Under the pieces are notes generated by a model that was given only the letters and a program-made list of their open reading frames with translations, had not been told where the DNA came from and ran no database searches. Below, piece by piece: positions 27,351 to 34,891 of a stretch of DNA of 64,000 nucleotides. The stretch comes from VXYL01 sp963422285 (lineage in GTDB: Bacteria > Pseudomonadota > Gammaproteobacteria > Pseudomonadales > Azotimanducaceae). Positions within the stretch are counted from its first letter, which is position 1; every line of letters starts with the position of its first letter. Position numbers and translations under genes: made by a program. The stretch covers positions 744,001 to 808,000 of the forward strand of contig OY729419.2 of assembly GCA_963422285.2 (NCBI GenBank), written 5' to 3'.

Positions 27351-27770
27351 ATGGGCACCAGACTGTCACTCGGAGGCGACGCCAACCTCGACGAACTGCG
27401 CCGCATCCAGCAGGCGGTATCCGAATTCGGCCAAGCCCAGAACTGGCCGCCGGAACTCGTGTTTCAGATCGAGCTGGTGATCGAGGAGGTGGGCGTCAAC
27501 ATCGTCAACTACGCCTACGACGACGCACCGGATCGGATGGAAGTGGTCGTAGACTCCGCCAACGATGCGCTGACTCTCGAGTTCATCGACAATGGCCGCG
27601 CTTTCGACCCTCTGCACGACGCTCCGCCGCCCGATCTCGAAGCGGACTTGGAGCACCGTCCCATCGGCGGCCTGGGCGTACACTTGGTGAAGACGATGGC
27701 GGACGAAGCGCACTACCGGCGAGAAGCGGGCTGCAACCACCTGACGCTGACCAAGCGGAGATCGCTATGA
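27351..27770 (+). CDS. RsbW-like anti-sigma/serine kinase (HATPase_c)
   Basis: 139 residues from the ATG at 27351 (MGTRLSLGGDANLDELRRIQ); the frame is open upstream inside the preceding gene. The GHKL ATPase motifs are present: EEVGVNIVNYAY (N box), FIDNGRAFDP (G1), and GGLGVHLVKTMADE (G2). Stand-alone domains of this kind act as serine kinases of STAS antagonists and, in some systems, bind a sigma factor or other target. It starts 1 nt after the phosphatase stop and overlaps the periplasmic-protein gene by 4 bp (ATGA). Confidence 0.9.
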   Translation: MGTRLSLGGDANLDELRRIQQAVSEFGQAQNWPPELVFQIELVIEEVGVNIVNYAYDDAPDRMEVVVDSANDALTLEFIDNGRAFDPLHDAPPPDLEADLEHRPIGGLGVHLVKTMADEAHYRREAGCNHLTLTKRRSL

Positions 27771-28936
27771 AACGGCTACTCGACTGCGCGGCCATCGGGC
27801 TCCTTGCCGTGGCATCCGTGGACGCGGCGGAGATGGGCGTTTCCGAGACGCGCATCCTGTTCGGCCAGTCGGCGGCGTTTTCCGGCCCGGCCCAAGAAAT
27901 CGGCAAGAACACGCGCCTCGGCATCGAGGCGGCCTTCCGGGAAGTCAACGACCGCGGCGGCTTACATGGACGAACCTTGGAACTCGAAACCCTCGATGAC
28001 AGATACGAGCCGGAACTGGCTATCGCCAATACCCGCAGCCTGATCGACGAACACGGCGTGTTCGCGCTGATCGGCGCGGTCGGAACGCCCACTTCGCGCG
28101 CTGCCGTGCCAGTGGCTGCAGCCGACGGAGTACCCTACATAGCGCCCTTAAGCGGTGCTGCTTTCCTGCGCGATACCCAAGGCCAAGGCGGCAACGTGCT
28201 CAACCTGCGCCCTTCCTACAACGACGAAACCGAGGAGATGGTGGTGCGGTTGATCAACGACCTAGCCATCGAGCGCATCGCCGTCCTGTACCAGGACGAT
28301 TCCTTCGGCCGCGCCGGCCACCGGGGTGTGATGCAGGCGCTGGAAAAGCGGAACATGGAGCCGGTGGCGGCCGGCGTCTATCCGCGCAATACCCGGGCGG
28401 TGAAGACCGCGCTGCTCGATGTGCTCGACGGCAACCCCGGCGCCGTGATCTTGGTTGGCGCCTACGATCCGGTGGCGACGTTGATCAAATGGGCCCGGCA
28501 CATCGGCTTCGATCCTGTGTTCATGACCATCTCCTTTGTCGGCAGCAACGCCTTGGCCCGGGAACTCGGCAGCGGCGGACGCGGCGTTTTCGTCACCCAG
28601 GTGGTGCCGTTTCCAGTCGGCAGTTCGCCGCCCATCGTTGCCGCCTACGCCCAAGCGCTGGCCGCCTCGGCGCCGAAAGCCGTCCCAGGGTTCGTTTCTC
28701 TGGAAGGCTATCTGGCTGGTCGCTTGGCGATCGCGGCCCTGGAGCGCTGTGGCGAGGAGCCAGATCGAGCTTGCTTCCTGAACACCTTGCGCAATGCGGA
28801 ACGCATCGACTTGGACGGTTTCGAGCTACGCTACGGCATGCACGACAATCAAGGCTCGGACCGGGTTTTCCTGACGACGATCGACCGCAACAGCCGCTAT
28901 CGGCCCATCGCCACGTTACGAGAAGCAGCACGATGA
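27767..28936 (+). CDS. Periplasmic ligand-binding protein (LivJ-like), probable sensor partner
   Basis: 389 residues with a signal peptide (MKRLLDCAAIGLLAVASVDA). The mature protein is a type I periplasmic binding fold of the branched-chain amino-acid family: ILFGQSAAFSGPAQEIGKNT at the N-terminus, LIGAVGTPTSRAAVPVAA, and IAVLYQDDSFGRAGHRGVMQ in the second lobe. No ABC permease or ATPase gene is near. It overlaps the RsbW-like gene by 4 bp and the sensor kinase by 3-4 bp (ATGA), so it is made together with the kinase, which suggests it presents a ligand to the kinase's periplasmic domain rather than feeding a transporter. The ligand is unknown. Confidence 0.9.
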   Translation: MKRLLDCAAIGLLAVASVDAAEMGVSETRILFGQSAAFSGPAQEIGKNTRLGIEAAFREVNDRGGLHGRTLELETLDDRYEPELAIANTRSLIDEHGVFALIGAVGTPTSRAAVPVAAADGVPYIAPLSGAAFLRDTQGQGGNVLNLRPSYNDETEEMVVRLINDLAIERIAVLYQDDSFGRAGHRGVMQALEKRNMEPVAAGVYPRNTRAVKTALLDVLDGNPGAVILVGAYDPVATLIKWARHIGFDPVFMTISFVGSNALARELGSGGRGVFVTQVVPFPVGSSPPIVAAYAQALAASAPKAVPGFVSLEGYLAGRLAIAALERCGEEPDRACFLNTLRNAERIDLDGFELRYGMHDNQGSDRVFLTTIDRNSRYRPIATLREAAR

Positions 28937-31071
28937 AAAGCCCGCTGCGCCGCCTTGCCGAGAGCGGCCGACGCATCTCCACCCAGCTCTACGCTGGCAT
29001 CGGCGCTGCGGTGGCCATCACCATGCTCGCCAGTCTAGTCGCTTGGTTCTCCTTCAACCGCGTTGGCGATGCCCAGAGCCGGATCAACGAGCGCAGCGTT
29101 CCAGAGATGGCGGCGTCGTTCCGAATCGCGCAACAGGCCGGCGATCTGGTCGCCGCGGCGCCGATGCTGGTTGCCGCGGCGACGCAGGAGGAGCTAGCAG
29201 GCATCAGGGAGAGCATCGACGGCAAACGAGCAGCCTTTGAGGATCAGCTAAGGGAGCTGCAGCGCGACGGCGCGCACTACGACCGCATCAACGAGCACGG
29301 CAGGAACCTAGTGGCCAACATCAACGCCATTGAGGAGGCGGTGGACCAGCGGTTCGCGCTGGAGGAACACAGCAGGGCGGTGCGCGACGAGCTGGCGCAG
29401 CTGCAGCGCCAGCTCGATCGCGTCCTGACGCCAGTCATCGACGATCAGCTCTTCTACGTCATGACCGGCTACCGGGATCTCGGCCAGCCGCCGGCGGTGC
29501 GGGATCGGCACCTCGCGGCGGTGGAGCTTGCCCGCTACCGGCACTTGGCTGGTCTGCAGGCGGACAGCAACATTGGCACCCAACTGCTCGCCAGCGTGTT
29601 CAACATCGGCGATGCAGCCAGCCTCGATCCACCTCGGGATCGATTCCAGGCGGCCATAGAGAACGCCCAGCGCCGCTTAGCCGCGCTGGGCGCGGGACCG
29701 GCGCAGGCAACCGTGGCTCCTACCTTCGCCCGCCTGAGGGAACTGGGCTTGGGGACGGGGGGCGGATTCCAACTGCGAGAGCAGGAACTAGCCCTCGACC
29801 AGCGTCAACAGGCTCTGTTGGCGGCCAACCGCGAGCTGGCCACCCAGCTGGTCTACGAGGTGCAAGAGCTGGTGGATGCTGCCGAAGACAGCGCTGGCAC
29901 CGCGACCCAAGCCGCCACCGCGGCCATCGGCACTGGACGCGGCCTGCTGCTGGGCCTGAATGGAGTCAGCATCGTCGGCGCGGTGCTGGTCGCATGGCTG
30001 TTCGTCGGGCGGGTGCTGCTGCGTCGCATCGAGCGCTTGGCGGAGCGAATGCGCACCATGGCTGGCGGCGACTTGGAGGCGCCAGTGGATATCGACGGCC
30101 AAGACGAGGTGGCGGACATGGCCGCGGCGCTGGAAGTCTTTCGCCGCCACGCCCTGGAAGTGCAGCGCCTGAACCTTGTGGAGAAGCTGGCCGATGAACT
30201 GCGCGACAAGAACGACCAGCTCGAAAGCACGCTAGACGAGCTGCGCCACGCTCAGGGTCAGATCGTCGCCCGGGAGAAACTCGCGGCGCTCGGCCAGTTG
30301 ACCGCCGGCATCGCCCACGAGATCAAGAATCCACTCAATTTCGTGAAGAACTTCTCCGAGGCATCGGAGGAACTGCTCGACGAGCTGAAGGAGATACTGG
30401 AAGAAGTCCAGGAGGGTCTGGCCGACGAGCAACGCGATCTGGTGGCCGAGATTCGCCAGGACCTAGTGGACAATCTCGGTCGCATTCGCAACCACGGCAA
30501 CCGCGCCGACCGCATCGTGCGCGACATGCTGATGATGGGCCGCGGCGGCGGCGACAAGCAGCCGGCGGACCTCAACGAACTGCTTGAAGAGCATGTCCGA
30601 CTGGCCTTCCACAGCGCCCGCGCGACGGACTCGGATTTTCAGCTGCGCATCGAACAGGATCTGGATCCAACGATGGGCCAAATCGATGTCATTCCCCAGG
30701 ATCTCGCCCGCGTCTTCCTGAACATGGTGACCAATGCCTGTTACGCTACCGACCAGCGGCGGCGGGCCAGAAAGGCGGAGGATCCGCCCTACGAGCCAAC
30801 GCTGCGCATCGCCACCCGGCGCTTGGCGGATCACGTCGAAATTCGCATCCGCGACAACGGCACCGGCATTCCCGCGGATGTCGTGGACAAGATCTTCAAC
30901 CCGTTCTTCACCACCAAACCTACCGACCAGGGTACCGGGCTGGGCCTCGCCCTCTCCAACGACATCGTGCGCGAGCACGGCGGCGTCATCCAGGTGAAAT
31001 CGGAACCCGACAGCTTCACCGAGATGAGGGTGGAGATCCCGCTGGTCGCGCCGACAGCGACCGACGTCTGA
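28933..31071 (+). CDS. Membrane sensor histidine kinase with HAMP
   Basis: 712 residues from the ATG at 28933, overlapping the preceding stop. TM1 is about residues 20-42 (YAGIGAAVAITMLASLVAWF), a mostly helical periplasmic region of ~290 residues follows, TM2 is about 335-360 (GLNGVSIVGAVLVAWLFVGR), then HAMP (ERLAERMRTMAGGDLEAPVD), a coiled coil and the kinase core. The phospho-acceptor is His462 in GIAHEIKNPLNFV; N box NMVTNACYAT, G1 IRDNGTGIP, F FNPFFTTK and G2 GTGLGLALS are intact. It presumably phosphorylates the PP2C response regulator at 26.2 kb. The helical periplasmic region fits interaction with a binding protein, as in TorS-TorT. Confidence 0.94.
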   Translation: MKSPLRRLAESGRRISTQLYAGIGAAVAITMLASLVAWFSFNRVGDAQSRINERSVPEMAASFRIAQQAGDLVAAAPMLVAAATQEELAGIRESIDGKRAAFEDQLRELQRDGAHYDRINEHGRNLVANINAIEEAVDQRFALEEHSRAVRDELAQLQRQLDRVLTPVIDDQLFYVMTGYRDLGQPPAVRDRHLAAVELARYRHLAGLQADSNIGTQLLASVFNIGDAASLDPPRDRFQAAIENAQRRLAALGAGPAQATVAPTFARLRELGLGTGGGFQLREQELALDQRQQALLAANRELATQLVYEVQELVDAAEDSAGTATQAATAAIGTGRGLLLGLNGVSIVGAVLVAWLFVGRVLLRRIERLAERMRTMAGGDLEAPVDIDGQDEVADMAAALEVFRRHALEVQRLNLVEKLADELRDKNDQLESTLDELRHAQGQIVAREKLAALGQLTAGIAHEIKNPLNFVKNFSEASEELLDELKEILEEVQEGLADEQRDLVAEIRQDLVDNLGRIRNHGNRADRIVRDMLMMGRGGGDKQPADLNELLEEHVRLAFHSARATDSDFQLRIEQDLDPTMGQIDVIPQDLARVFLNMVTNACYATDQRRRARKAEDPPYEPTLRIATRRLADHVEIRIRDNGTGIPADVVDKIFNPFFTTKPTDQGTGLGLALSNDIVREHGGVIQVKSEPDSFTEMRVEIPLVAPTATDV

Positions 31072-31083
31072 TCGGCAGACGGA

Positions 31084-31422
31084 TCAGCTGCCGACTGCGG
31101 CGAGGGCCTCGGTGGAAGATCCGTGGATGGCGATGATCTTGTCGAAGCCGCTGATCTCGAACACCTCCCGGATTGGCTCGGTCGGCGAGCTGAGGGCGAA
31201 TTTGGCATTCCGCCGCGACAGCGCTTTCGCCGTTATCAGGATGGCGCGCAGACCAGCACTGCTGATGTAGGAGATGGCCGCCAGATCCAAGACCATGGCA
31301 CGATCGCTGTCTTTAATGGCATGTCGCAGGCTGCTTTCGAAATCGTTGGCGTTGATGCCGTCGATTCGTCCCGCCGCCTTGGCGATCAAGGTACTGTCCC
31401 GCCGCTCAGTCTTGATTTCCAT
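31084..31422 (-). CDS. STAS-domain anti-sigma-factor antagonist
   Basis: 112 residues from the ATG at 31422 (MEIKTERRDSTLIAKAAGRI), preceded by GGGGA at a good distance; the frame is open further upstream. The STAS signature VLDLAAISYISSAGLRAIL contains the usual phospho-serine position (Ser54/55). It would be phosphorylated by the RsbW-like kinase and dephosphorylated by the PP2C regulator of the same cluster. It is convergent with the sensor kinase (12 bp between stops) and therefore transcribed separately, from the side of the intron-containing tRNA. Confidence 0.92.
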   Translation of the reverse strand: MEIKTERRDSTLIAKAAGRIDGINANDFESSLRHAIKDSDRAMVLDLAAISYISSAGLRAILITAKALSRRNAKFALSSPTEPIREVFEISGFDKIIAIHGSSTEALAAVGS

Positions 31423-31521
31423 TCGTTTCCCCATTCGATTGATTATTGGCAACCATACCAGCCGCGCGGCTAATTGTCTCGACCACGGCCTCGGCGCTGC
31501 CTCCATGCCGTCGGGCAGCAT

Positions 31522-31903
31522 TGGTGGGCCCACCAGGACTCGAACCTGGGACCAATGGATTCACGTGGCCCCGGCGTTTCCGCCAGGCGCGGACTATCTC
31601 ATCACCCCATCGCGGCTCCGCCCAGCCTCCGGACAGGACGCACACGGGGTGCGGGACGCTCAAGCCTGTCATTAAGGACACTCGGCACGGATTCGTACAG
31701 CCCGCGCCAGCCCTCAGGTAGTCTCTGCACCTTCCGGCGGTGTACCGCCGGCTTGGCTCAGGATTGCCGCGGCCGAGACCCGGCCGGACGGTTTCCCTGA
31801 ATTCATCCCGTTCATCTGCCGCCTTGCGACGGCAGCGCACCGTTTCGTCGAGCGACGCTCGCTGCGATGAGTCCACTGCTCTAACCAACTGAGCTATAGG
31901 CCC
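31522..31903 (-). tRNA. tRNA-Ile2(CAU) (or elongator tRNA-Met), split by a group I intron
   Basis: Joining 31903-31867 (37 nt, GGGCCTATAGC...ACTCAT) to 31561-31522 (40 nt, AATCCATTGG...ACCA) gives a perfect 77-nt cloverleaf. It has a 7-bp acceptor (one U-G pair), a D stem GCTC/GAGC, an anticodon stem GTGGA/TCCAT with loop CTCATAA (anticodon CAU), a 5-nt variable loop, a T arm CCAGG-TTCGAGT-CCTGG, discriminator A and encoded CCA. The acceptor and insertion site resemble the Ile2 (lysidine-modified CAU) tRNA that carries the Azoarcus intron; an elongator tRNA-Met is the alternative and only identity elements or TilS recognition would settle it. It lies 152 bp downstream of frr on the same strand. 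Confidence 0.92.
31562..31866 (-). ncRNA. Group I self-splicing intron (subgroup IC3-like), 305 nt, no ORF
   Basis: The insert interrupts the anticodon loop between positions 36 and 37. The 5' exon ends in U and the intron ends in G, as group I splicing requires. Core elements are clear on the minus strand: P (AATTCAGGGAAACC, 31803-31790), Q (AATCCTGAGCCAAG, 31765-31752), R (GTGCAGAGACTACC, 31730-31717) and S (AGATAGTCC, 31599-31591). These give P4 (TTCAGG/CCTGAG) and P7 (GACTA/TAGTC). P2 is a hairpin with a GCAA tetraloop (31835-31816); a GGCG-GAAA-CGCC hairpin (31584-31573) is P9. GGTGCG at 31841-31836 can serve as internal guide, pairing GUG with exon CAU including the G-U at the splice site. 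There is no homing-endonuclease frame. Confidence 0.93.
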
Positions 31904-32055
31904 TAGCAGGCGCATGCTAGCGCCTCCGCTGGGCCGATGTCCAGCGTTTGTCTGCGTTCGATCACGCCAGCGAGGCAGAAGCCTCCGCTCGACAAGCACG
32001 GCCCTCCGACCCGGAAGCTCGATCGGCTCGTCCACCTGTTCCCGCGCCAGGGAGA

Positions 32056-32613
32056 CTAAATCTCCAGCAGATCCGCCTCCTTCTCCGCCAGCGTCGAGTC
32101 GACACGATGGATGTGGGCATCGGTGACCTTCTGGATGCTCTCTTCGGCACGACGGCCGTCGTCTTCGGTGGCTTCCTTCTCGCGCACCAGTTCGCGGATG
32201 TCGGCGATGGCGTCGCGACGGATGTTGCGAATGGCAATGCGGGCGTTCTCGGCCTCCTGCCGCGCCTGGCGAATGAGATCGCGGCGATTCTCCTCGGTAA
32301 GTGGTGGCAGCGGCAGGCGGACCAGATCGCCGCTGCTTGCAGGAGTGAGACCGAGATCGCTTTTCAGAATGGCCTTTTCGATCGCCGGCACCAGCCGTTT
32401 CTCCCAGGGCGAGATTACCAGGCTTCGCGCTTCCTCCACGGCAATGCTGGCCACTTGCTTGATGGGCGTTGGGTTGCCGTAGTAGTCCACCGCAACGCCG
32501 TCGAGAATCGCTGGATTGGCGCGCCCCGTGCGGATGCGGGAAAACGCCGTGCCGAGGGCGGCCAGCGACTTCTCCATGCGCACGGCGGCATCGTGCTCGA
32601 TTTCGTCAATCAC
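32056..32613 (-). CDS. frr: Ribosome recycling factor
   Basis: 185 residues from a GTG at 32613 (VIDEIEHDAAVRMEKSLAAL), preceded by GGGGAG; this is the normal family N-terminus, while the open frame runs on upstream inside pyrH. The signature FSRIRTGRANPAILDGVAV and the C-terminal helix hairpin (RDLIRQARQEAENARIAIRN, RREELVKE-like RELVREKEATEDD) are intact. RRF splits post-termination ribosomes with EF-G. It overlaps pyrH by 8 bp, the usual pyrH-frr coupling, and is followed by the intron-containing tRNA. Confidence 0.96.
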   Translation of the reverse strand: MIDEIEHDAAVRMEKSLAALGTAFSRIRTGRANPAILDGVAVDYYGNPTPIKQVASIAVEEARSLVISPWEKRLVPAIEKAILKSDLGLTPASSGDLVRLPLPPLTEENRRDLIRQARQEAENARIAIRNIRRDAIADIRELVREKEATEDDGRRAEESIQKVTDAHIHRVDSTLAEKEADLLEI

Positions 32614-33376
32614 CGCGACTCCCCGCGCAAATACGGGTTCCAACCTTGGCACCATGGGCTACCCGCGTCAAGGTTCCTGGTTCGGCGACGCTGCAGACCG
32701 TCACCGGCAGGTCGTGCTCCTGACAGAGAACGATGGCGGCGATATCCATGATCCGCAATCGCCTGTCGATCACATCCTGGTAGGTCAGTTCGTTGAAACG
32801 GACGGCACCGGGTTCCGTCATCGGATCGGCGCTGTAGACGCCGTCCACCTTGGTGGCTTTCACCATCGCGTCGACGCCGATCTCGATGCCGCGCAGACAG
32901 GCCGCGGTGTCGGTGGTGAACAGCGGATTGCCGGTGCCGCCCGCTAGCAGCACCACGGCACCCGACGCCAGGTGTCGTCGCGCCTTGGCTGCCGAGTAGC
33001 CCTCCACCACCGTGGCGATGGCATGGGAAGAGAGAATTTCCGCCGCCGTTCCCTGGGCAAGCAGCGCGTCGCGAAAGGCGAGCGCGTTCATGACCGTGGC
33101 CAGCATGCCCATATGGTCTCCAGTGACACGGTCCAGGCCAGCGGCTTCCAGCTCGGCACCGCGAAACAGGTTCCCACCGCCGATGACCAGCCCGATCTCG
33201 ACGCCGCTGTGGGCGACAGTCGCCACCTCCGCGGCGATGCGGGAGAGTACGCCTGGGTCGATGCCGACGCCGGAGGTACCGCCAAGCGCTTCGCCGGAGA
33301 GCTTGAGCACTATGCGACGCGACCCGCTGGCGCGCGTCGCCCCCGATTCGCTCACGCGAATCGTCGGCGCACTCAC
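32606..33376 (-). CDS. pyrH: UMP kinase
   Basis: 256 residues from a GTG at 33376 with GGAG upstream; the frame extends 35 codons further but that text is not conserved. The amino-acid-kinase fold shows IVLKLSGEALGG, GLVIGGGNLFRGAELEAAGL, DHMGMLATVMNALAFRDAL and LLAGGTGNPLFTTDTAA, the bacterial UMP kinase pattern. It phosphorylates UMP to UDP. It is coupled to frr but, unlike most proteobacteria, is not behind rpsB-tsf, which lie at 61.9 kb on the other strand. Confidence 0.96.
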   Translation of the reverse strand: MSAPTIRVSESGATRASGSRRIVLKLSGEALGGTSGVGIDPGVLSRIAAEVATVAHSGVEIGLVIGGGNLFRGAELEAAGLDRVTGDHMGMLATVMNALAFRDALLAQGTAAEILSSHAIATVVEGYSAAKARRHLASGAVVLLAGGTGNPLFTTDTAACLRGIEIGVDAMVKATKVDGVYSADPMTEPGAVRFNELTYQDVIDRRLRIMDIAAIVLCQEHDLPVTVCSVAEPGTLTRVAHGAKVGTRICAGSRGD

Positions 33377-33565
33377 GGGTTCCGTCTCCAGGCAACGCGA
33401 ATCGAACCATCGCGGCGCGGGATTGTCTTTTGTTCCATGCTTCGCTAGCACGAGTGGCGCTTGTGATCGCGTTGCGCCCATGTTCGCACGACAGCGCCGT
33501 CTTTAGCGATAATCGCATGGCAATCTATCTGCGATGAGCGGGGGATCCGCAACCGGGAGACTGCC

Positions 33566-33583
33566 ATGGGAACGACGGCTTGA
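33566..33583 (+). promoter_or_regulatory. Five-codon minicistron overlapping the rpoE start
   Basis: ATG-GGA-ACG-ACG-GCT-TGA has a good ribosome site (GGGAG, 7 nt upstream). Its TGA overlaps the TTG that opens rpoE (TTGA). rpoE itself has only a weak site, so its translation may depend on termination of this minicistron. A GATAAT at 33508-33513 could be a -10 box for the operon. Confidence 0.4.
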
Positions 33584-34179
33584 GCGCCGATACCGACAGG
33601 GAGCTGGTGCGGCGTGTGCAGAAGGGCGAACGCACGGCGTTCGACCTTCTCTTCCTGCGCTACCAACACAAGATCCACGGCCTGGTCGGTCGCTATGTGC
33701 AGGTGTCGGAGGAAGTCGAGGACATAGTCCAGGAAACCTTCATCAAGGCGTACCGCGCCTTGCCGAGGTTCCGCGGCGAAAGCGCCTTCTACACTTGGCT
33801 GTACCGGATCGCCATCAACACCGCGAAGAACCATCTAGCGTCCCGAAGCCGCCGCTTCCAGGGTGTCGAGTTGGATGCCGACGATCAGGACTTGGGAGAA
33901 TCCGCGCCTGCGCTCAGGGACGAAGAGGATCCCGAAAGCGTCCTGCGCCGAGACGAATTGCAGGCCGCCGTGGAGCATGCCATCGCCAGTCTGCCTGAGG
34001 ATCTGCGTTCGGCGCTAACTCTTCGCGAGTTCGATGGTCTAAGCTATGCGCAAATCGCGGAGATCATGGACTGCCCGGTGGGCACCGTGCGTTCGCGCAT
34101 ATTCCGGGCGCGCGAAGCCGTGGATCGCCACATTCGTCCGCTGACGGACCAGCGCACCATCCAACGCGAGAGGAGATGA
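33580..34179 (+). CDS. rpoE: Sigma-E/AlgU-type ECF sigma factor
   Basis: 199 residues. The sequence tracks RpoE closely: ELVRRVQKGERTAFDLLFLR, YQHKIHGLVGRY, DIVQETFIKAYRALPRFRGE, AFYTWLYRIAINTAKNHLAS, and region 4 LPEDLRSALTLREFDGLSYA with MDCPVGTVRSRIFRAREAVD. It responds to envelope stress when RseA is degraded. The start is a TTG at 33580 because no ATG lies in frame near the conserved N-terminus. It is followed by rseA, rseB and rseC, the standard regulator set; I see no clear GAACTT/TCTGA autoregulated promoter. Confidence 0.96.
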   Translation: MSADTDRELVRRVQKGERTAFDLLFLRYQHKIHGLVGRYVQVSEEVEDIVQETFIKAYRALPRFRGESAFYTWLYRIAINTAKNHLASRSRRFQGVELDADDQDLGESAPALRDEEDPESVLRRDELQAAVEHAIASLPEDLRSALTLREFDGLSYAQIAEIMDCPVGTVRSRIFRAREAVDRHIRPLTDQRTIQRERR

Positions 34180-34180
34180 C

Positions 34181-34891
34181 ATGTCGGAGTCGAACCAGGG
34201 GACGTTGCAATCGCTGCAGGAGTCGCTGTCCGCCGTCATCGACGGCGAAGCGGATGATCTCCAGCTGCGCCGGGTACTCGACGCGACAGAGAAGGACGCC
34301 GAACTGCGCGCCAAGTGGGAGCGTCTTCATCTGATTGGCAGCGCCATCCGCAGCGAGATGAAATGGCAGCGGACCGAGCTGCGCGCCACCGCGCGACCGG
34401 GGTCGTTGGAGGGAGCCGATTCGATGCGCGCCGCAGCTGGCCTCGGCCTTCCTGCCGCCGCTATTCCTGCGCGAGCAGGCACCCCTGCCCCGCGTCTACG
34501 CTGGCTAGCGCCGGTCGCCAGCGTTGCCGTCGCGGCCGCCGCGGCGCTTGCCGTAGTGCTCTACTTCGGTCCCGACCACGATGGCGTACCTGCGACGCCG
34601 ATCGACACGTTGGCCGAATCGGCAAGCGAGCGGGGGACTCTCGCAAGCCAGGGAGATGCGCTCCCCCTGCCAAGGGATGCCAGGTCCGTCCCTCACCGCA
34701 ACCTCGCGCAGGTGCCATCGGAACTCGATCTGCGGCGCGCCAATGCCTACCTGCTGCAACACGCCCATCATACGTCCGTTGCGACGCGGACGGCAGCCAT
34801 GCCACCGTTCGTCAAGGTGCTGACGGTACGCGACGAGGGCGGCAGGGACGACAACGGCGGCAGTGCGGAACCAAGACGGGGCTCGCGGTGA
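34181..34891 (+). CDS. rseA: Anti-sigma-E factor RseA
   Basis: 236 residues. The N-terminal cytoplasmic domain (LQESLSAVIDGEADDLQLRR, AKWERLHLIGSAIRSEM) is the sigma-E-binding RseA/MucA domain. A single transmembrane helix lies at about 108-128 (LAPVASVAVAAAAALAVVLY), followed by a periplasmic tail for RseB binding and DegS cleavage, ending near an ANAYLLQHAHHTS segment typical of MucA/RseA C-termini. It starts 1 nt after rpoE and overlaps rseB by 4 bp (GTGA). Confidence 0.92.
   Translation: MSESNQGTLQSLQESLSAVIDGEADDLQLRRVLDATEKDAELRAKWERLHLIGSAIRSEMKWQRTELRATARPGSLEGADSMRAAAGLGLPAAAIPARAGTPAPRLRWLAPVASVAVAAAAALAVVLYFGPDHDGVPATPIDTLAESASERGTLASQGDALPLPRDARSVPHRNLAQVPSELDLRRANAYLLQHAHHTSVATRTAAMPPFVKVLTVRDEGGRDDNGGSAEPRRGSR

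Noticed and set aside
27767..28936. ABC transporter substrate-binding component
   Set aside because: No permease or ATPase genes accompany it and it is translationally coupled to a sensor kinase, so I describe it as a likely sensor partner, though transport cannot be excluded.
31522..31903. A tRNA pseudogene with an insertion
   Set aside because: Both halves are free of mismatches, CCA is encoded, and the insert has a full group I core with correct boundaries, so a functional intron is the better reading.
31406..32035. 209-codon minus frame crossing the tRNA and intron
   Set aside because: It runs through both tRNA exons and the ribozyme core and has no protein motif; the RNA reading explains the sequence.
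33508..33537. Leader peptide ORF (MAIYLR) before rpoE
   Set aside because: It has no ribosome site and lies at the expected transcription start of the GATAAT box, so it would probably not be on the mRNA.
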